NCBI GenBank assembly: GCA_907163345.1
Contig: CAJQUN010001323.1
Span: 1 to 64,000, forward strand
Reading direction: 5' to 3'
DNA length: 64,000 nt
From: Haberlea rhodopensis
Taxonomy: Eukaryota; Streptophyta; Magnoliopsida; Lamiales; Gesneriaceae
Numbering within the stretch: the first letter of the stretch is position 1; each line of letters begins with the position of its first letter. This document shows positions 58,511-64,000 of this stretch, piece by piece. A model generated the notes under the pieces. That model was not told the DNA's origin and did no database searches. It saw only the letters and a list, made by a program, of their open reading frames with translations. The position numbers were made by a program, and so were the translations under genes.

Positions 58511-60741
58511 ACAAAATCAACACAATCGGTAAATAGATGATAAATAGAAGGATGCAATGATTTTGTCTTCTTGCACAACCTTTTTTGTTTTCGTTTGACC
58601 AGTGCGATTCTTTGAACGATTTCGATGAAAATGGTGGAGGAATGACTGGAAAAAATTTTAGCGTTGAAGAAGAAGAAGAGGCGCGATGATTTTAAATATG
58701 CAGAAAGTTTTCGACGATGAATGTAAAGGAAGAAGACGAGGGTAATTTAGTAATTTGCGCTCAATCGGACTTAAATGAAAGGCAAATAATTTGGTGGACT
58801 GGACCGAAAAAACTTTTATTTTTTGATACCGGCCCGAAATTTTCCCTTTTATATAATACTAAACTACAAAAATCAATTTGGAAAAAAATTTCCCAAACAA
58901 AAAATAAAATGAATTTACAATTACTACCTTAGTTTACAAATAAAAATATTGTATATGCACACAACGCGTGTAAGAGACGACTAGTTTCTATTAAGATGAT
59001 AATATCCTTTTTGAATGAGCAAACAATTTACTAGAGAGTATAAAAATAAAATATTTTGAATATATATATACAATTTTTAAATTAAAAAGGGTTTATAGCA
59101 GTCAAACTTAATGATATGACTGCACTTAGGAGATCATTCTATTTCTTTTAACAGAAACATATTTCAGGTACACTAAAAATCTAGTCACAGACACCCAAGG
59201 CACGACACTAATAATCACATAGCACTGACAATGACGAATACACATTTAGTAATTGGTGGACGAAAAGGTGAGATGTTAACATTGAATGGTGCCGGTGGCT
59301 TGTAATCCATCTGGCATCGATCGTAATTATGACACAGATATCTCGTGTTCAAGCCTTCATCCCTGCACCAAAAGATGGCGCTTTTGTAAAATCTATCTAC
59401 GAGTTACAATTCATGTCAAGATTGAAAGCATAGTGATTTAGGCCAAGAGGAGTTACCTCAATGATTACCTGACAGGAGGTTATTAGCACAATCCCAACCC
59501 CAAAAATTGTGTTTTTTTTTTCCTTAAAAAAAACAAAAAAACAATTGTTAGTTTGCGAGTACGAACGGATAAATTGTGGTCAGAGTATTCTAATTTCCAA
59601 AGCAATAATTGCTTGCCATTTTTTGCAGGTGCCATAGGATTTGGGTGTGTATTAAGAATGATACAAATGATTTTATGCAATTTATTGGAATAAAAACGAT
59701 GAAGACAAGAGATCTACGGTTTCCCTTGAAATGGGATTTGCCAACAACACTAATCGGCAGAAGCTATCAAAATAAGTTTTTAACAATTACCTTCGAATTC
59801 CATCCAACTAATGGACAATATAATAAAGATGTGGAGATTTAATGTAAGAAACTTAACTTTATATGGAGCAATTGGCAACGAATCCCCCTCGAATCTCCAA
59901 ATAGACATATTACACTAATGTGGTTTGAAAATAGACATTTCATTCTTACGTGGTTTTCAAAATAAATAGTATATCACACGTGCTTTGAAAATAAGCAATT
60001 CAGTCATATGTAGTTTGTGAAAATATACAGTTTATCCACTGGAGTTTGTGGAGAGGTAAAATAGGCAGTTCAGTCCTATGTAGTTTGTGAAAATATACAG
60101 TTTATCCACTGGAGTTTGTGAGATGTGCAAAACACTCCGTTATATTTTGCGAACACGGGGTAATTTTGAAAACCACATGGATATAAATTGTCTATTTACA
60201 AACCATATAGAGTAAATTGTCTATTATCGATACCACCGAGTAAATTGTCACTAGCTCTTATATATGTAACTTGCAAATAAAGGGATCGTTTTGATAAGTT
60301 AATCTTATTTCTGTTTCGCTTTGAAATGATGTAAATTATAATTATGAAAATATTCTTTTGAAGTTTAGTCCTTGGCTTTGATTTAAATTAATTAGTTTGT
60401 AATTTTTTATAAAAAGTTTTTACGTAAATAAATTCTTACATCAAAAGCCGAAACCGAATCCATTTTTCAATTTTAATTTTTGAATTGAGACACGATAAAC
60501 CAGATGCTAACGAAGGCAATGTTCTTAAAGGTACATCAAACCATTTGATGATATATGAGAATATTCACATCCAATGATTGCTACCTCTTAAAGATAGCAT
60601 CCATGTGGGTAGCAACCAATAAACAAAACCGGAACGGAGAACTATGGTTCAGTAAGCCTTCGTATCTTAATGCACGTATTTAATTTATTAGGAGCCCTCA
60701 TTTTCTATATATAAAAAAAAGGGGGGAAATCCATGAATTTC
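58511..60741. other. Gene-poor stretch
   Basis: No gene is supported. A 71-bp tandem duplication (CAGTTTATCCACTGGAGTTT) is centred at 59995-60121. A minus-strand exon-like frame about 59355-59222 (DEGLNTRYLCHNYD, then KPPAPFNVNISPF, following an AG) resembles a terminal exon but matches no family I know. Confidence 0.4.
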
Positions 60742-61057
60742 TTATATTTCTTTTACCTTGTACCTATCTGAGTACTGCTTTATGAGTTTCCGGATTTCGT
60801 CACTCACGTTTCGACTAATAGGACACGAGGTGAAACCAGCCATACTCATTCTAGCTCTCCATTTTCCCGCAACCTCGTAACGCTCTATCCTTTCCGCTCC
60901 TTCACAGGCAACAACGTTAATGATATCACGTGCAAGACACTGTTTCTCTACGTTCATTCTGTCTTGGCGGTCTCTTCCAAGAGCTGCATCAAGTGAGTCG
61001 AAACACAGCTGAGTAGTAATCGTATGCTTCTGCAAATCTTGGTAAGAATGGGGTAGT
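60742..61057 (-). pseudogene. GRAS (PAT1/SCL-like) C-terminal fragment, frameshifted and truncated
   Basis: It encodes PFLPRFAEAYDYYSAVF, then, after a 1-bp frame change at about 61013, DSLDAALGRDRQDRMNVEKQ and CLARDIINVVACEGAERIER, YEVAGKWRARMSMAGF and the start of the SAW region. It stops at KVKEI, so the final W-rich end (the LGW...SAW part in this family) is missing, as is everything N-terminal. GRAS genes of this branch usually have no introns in the coding part, so loss rather than splicing is the simpler reading. Confidence 0.88.
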
Positions 61058-62380
61058 GTTTTGATCGCTTTTATTTTAAATAAACAATTATTTCCAGTGT
61101 AGCGATTATGTACCGCAAGTGCATGGTGTCAAGTTTTAGTATAATGATATAAAAGTAAGGATTGTCGAACCAACATGGACTAGTAGTAATTACCAAATTT
61201 ATTTAGCGTCCTATATGTAACCTACGAAATTGTTGTAAAAGATTAACTAATTTATTCAACTCTAAAAATTAACCACACCACAAAGAAATAAGATAGTAAA
61301 CAGTAGAGATAAATATCGAGACTTCGATTCACTTGAGTAATCCCTCACAATTCATCTACTAGTTCTAATTAAAATTAATGCATCTAAGGTGACAAGTTTT
61401 TCGGTTATATCTAATATACTCTCTCGGGCTATATTAAATTTAACACCAATTTGCAATAAGTAACTCTCGTTCACTTATTTAACAAGTCAATACTGCATGC
61501 GTTCTATGAAAACCCTTAGCCTTCGATTACTAGATATCTATAGCTATCACACATGTATTTGACGTCATCTCTCGATCTCGGTCTGAAATCCACGGTATGT
61601 GTTATTTGTTTCGTATTACAATTTCATCTCAATTGCAAACTAACATCATTCAAAGGGTAGCTAATCCCTTAAAAGCATTAAAAACATAACGCAAACACAA
61701 AGATAACAAAAACTCAATTAAAAACTAGAATTAAAATTGTGGGTTCATACACAAGATCTCGTTGTCTCGATAATAAACTTAGCCTAGCATTATAACTGAA
61801 AAACAATGTTTTATAACATCTAACAACATTGTAAAATCGAAAATAAAACTAAAACAAAGTTCAGGAATATGCGTAAACACTCGATGTTTATTCCGTGTGT
61901 CGATCCGATGTTCCGTCTCTAGCTGCGTTGCTTTGAATCTCTCTTGTAGGTGGTGGCTTCTTCTAAGGATAGGTTATAATTCAGAGGTAAAAGAACCCTC
62001 AAATTGATGCAAAAACTCCCTTTTATAACCAAAATTCCGAGCCCAACAATCTAGTACCAAAATATAGCCCACAACTTAATTAAGTAATTTTTTCTCGGAA
62101 AGGACTCTGTGGGCGATCGATCACTATTGGTTAGGCGATCAATCTCTTGCAATTTTATCCCTATGGCGATCGATCGCTTCTTGAGTGGCGATCAATCTCC
62201 CAAGTCTTCTGCCCCGATGCAATCGATTTCTATGTTATGGCGATCGATCTCTTCTTGCATGAAATTTTCTTCACGTCACTGACTGGTAGCGATCGATCGC
62301 CTGCATCTATTTCATCATTCACTATTTTTCACTTCTTTTCCAATATCTTGACTTGTCTTGTCCCAGTTCCACCTTCCAGT
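61058..62380. repeat. Dispersed-repeat-like stretch with GATC-centred palindromes
   Basis: 61120-61900 resembles non-coding repeat sequence seen around plant LTR elements (CCGCAAGTGCATGGTGTCAA, GGATTGTCGAACCAACATGG), but I cannot assign it. At 62110-62302 GGCGATCGATC(G/A)C words recur about six times with irregular 25-60-bp spacing. No gene seen. Confidence 0.4.
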
Positions 62381-62430
62381 CCATAGAATGAACCATAACT
62401 CTACAAGGGGACCCTTCCCTTAACACATCA

Positions 62431-64000
62431 ATGGTCTCATACCAGTCAATTACCAAAGTAGCAGACATCGAGTTTAGTGCGACTGTGTTACAAAGGTGGA
62501 ATGAGACGGGGACGGATAAAGAGCAACAAAGAATACCAGTGGCAGCTGCTGCTGCTGCTGATATAAGAAAATTAATCATTGCCTATCAAGAGGTGTTCCA
62601 AGAACCCAAGGGACTACCTCCACAGAGGGGGAAGGAGCATGTGATCACTATTAAGGCAGGGTGTGAACCAGTTTCTGTGAGACCATATCGCTATGCTCAT
62701 CGACAAAAAGATGAGATAGAACGAATGGTGGCGGAGATGATTGAAACAAGGGTAATACAACCAAGCAACAGCTCCTAATCAAGCCCAGTCATTTTGGTTT
62801 TAAAAAAACATATGGGAGTTGGCGGTTTTGCATGGATTATAGGGCGCTGAATGAGACCACCGTGTCAGATAAATATCATATTCCTGTTGTGGAAGAATTG
62901 TTTGATGAATTGCATGGGGCTAAGTATTTCTCGAAGCTGGACTTAAAACTGGGTACCACCAGATTCGTGTCAAGGAGGATGACATACCAAAGCCATCATT
63001 TAGGACTCATACTGGCCATTATGAGTTCTGAGTGATGCCATTTGGGCTAAAAAATGCCCCTGCCACATTCCAAGCCACTATGAATGAGGTATTCCGTCCC
63101 TACTTGGGCAAATTTGTTTTGGTGTTTTTGATGACATTTTGATATATAGCAAAGGTTGGGAAGAACATTTAAGGCACTTGCATATTATTTTAAAGTTGCT
63201 GGTTGTGCATCAGTTGGTTTTAAATGAAAGAAAATGTCAATTTGGCATGAGCCAAGTTGAGTATCTAGGCCATATAATTTCTGTCCAAGGGGTTGAGGTG
63301 GATCCCAAGAAGGTAGAAAGCGTTGCTCAATGGCCGAAACCACAGAATATCAAAAGGCTACGAGGTTTTTTGGGATTGACGGGGTACTACCGAAAATTTA
63401 TCAAAGACTGTGGGAAAATGGCTCGGCCCTTGACCGATCAATTGAAGAAGGACAGCTTTGGGTGGGATGAGCAGGCTGATACAATATTTGGCCTGTTAAA
63501 AAGGGCGTTGGTCCAAGCACCAGTATTGAGATGCCCGATTTCAGCAAGGAATTCTTGATTGAGTGTGATGCATCTGGAGTTGGTTTGGGGTTGTTTTGGT
63601 ACAAGAAAATAGGCATGTTGCTACAACAAGGCCTGGTAGATCGAGCTTTGTCCAAATCCGCATACGAAAAAGAATTGATGGCATTAGTCCTTGCCGTTCA
63701 ACATTGGTGGCCTTATTTATTGGGTCGTAAGTTTGTCATGCTAACGGATCATAAACCTTTGAAGAACTTATTGCAACAAAGGGTGTCCACCCCGGACCAA
63801 CAGTATTGGTTGGTCAAATTAATGGGGTATGAGTTTGAAATACGGCACATGGCAGGATCTGAAAACGGGGCAGCGGATGCTTTGTCAAGGAGAGAGGAGA
63901 AGAGTTGTTTGAATGCATTGACCACTGTCAAGTGGGTGGGGGCAGAAGAGTTGAAAGAGGCTAGGACTCTCACTTACAAAAAAATCGTACAGGGCTTGAA
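62431..64000 (+). pseudogene. Ty3/gypsy pol (RT and RNase H), degenerate, cut by window edge
   Basis: It starts with the region before RT (EPKGLPPQRGKEHVI, RPYRYAHRQKDEIERM). RT follows in several frames (MDYRALNETTVSDKYHIPVV, FDELHGAKYFSKLDL, MPFGLKNAPATFQ-like, DDILIYSKGWEEHL). Then come YLGHIISVQGVEVDPKKVES and RGFLGLTGYYRKFIK. RNase H follows (AYEKELMALVLAVQHWWPYL, VLTDHKPLKNLLQQR). Frame changes occur near 62778, 62960, 63030, 63130 and 63535. It resembles the intronic gypsy element at 40765-45850 but is a separate copy. Its 3' part lies beyond the window. Confidence 0.9.

Noticed and set aside
59609..59842. A 77-codon frame after an AG (GIKTMKTRDLRFPLKWD)
   Set aside because: No recognisable domain, no partner exons and low-complexity surroundings; left unannotated.

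Overview
This window looks like nuclear DNA of a flowering plant, most likely a eudicot. The reasons are intron-rich plant genes (PIN6-type auxin carrier, plant SPT5, glycolipid transfer protein, GRAS and KORRIGAN-type cellulase remnants), AT-rich introns, and many plant repeat families: Ty1/copia, Ty3/gypsy chromoviruses, TRIM, Au-type SINE, hAT and Mutator-like MITEs. The species cannot be named from the sequence alone.

Layout. 1-10.2 kb is a three-layer nest of LTR retrotransposons. A gag-only element (3621-8911, minus) sits inside the 3' LTR of a plus-strand copia element (window edge to 9271), which itself interrupts the gag of a minus-strand copia element (9272 to about 10.2 kb). From 10.9 to 15.2 kb is a plus-strand gene joining a PHD finger and AIPP2-like domain to tandem BED-type zinc-finger exons. 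A copia LTR fragment and a two-piece, opposite-orientation scrap of 18S rDNA follow (15.9-16.5 kb). A complete six-exon glycolipid transfer protein gene lies at 16996-20048, next to a broken 3' fragment of a membrane-anchored GH9 endo-glucanase (minus). 21.4-27.7 kb is a head-on fusion of a 5'-truncated gypsy chromovirus (minus) and a 5'-truncated copia (plus). Two related hAT MITEs with target-site duplications occupy 28.5-30.05 kb.

The main genic part is on the minus strand. A seven-exon PIN6 gene (37678-30749, 510 aa) has an Au SINE in intron 1 and a TRIM in intron 2. A 22-exon SPT5 gene (54375-40377, 1032 aa) carries a 5.1-kb gypsy element in its last intron, a Mutator-like MITE in intron 10 and a GC-AG intron 14. 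All exon junctions of both genes stay in phase. PIN6 would move auxin, while SPT5 with SPT4 forms the DSIF elongation factor. They show no functional link beyond being neighbours.

Upstream of SPT5, 55.48-58.26 kb holds three clusters (ten copies) of a near-perfect 23-bp palindrome, mostly on an exact 34-bp period. A solo LTR (55611-57320, TSD GTATC) splits this array. The right end has a truncated, frameshifted GRAS fragment, a repeat-like stretch with GCGATCGATCGC words, and a degenerate gypsy polyprotein running off the edge.

The most unusual observations are the 34-bp palindrome arrays, the recurrence of GATC-centred palindromes in three unrelated repeats, the PHD-AIPP2-BED gene, the inverted 18S rDNA chimera, and the gag-only element with five polypurine-like tracts.
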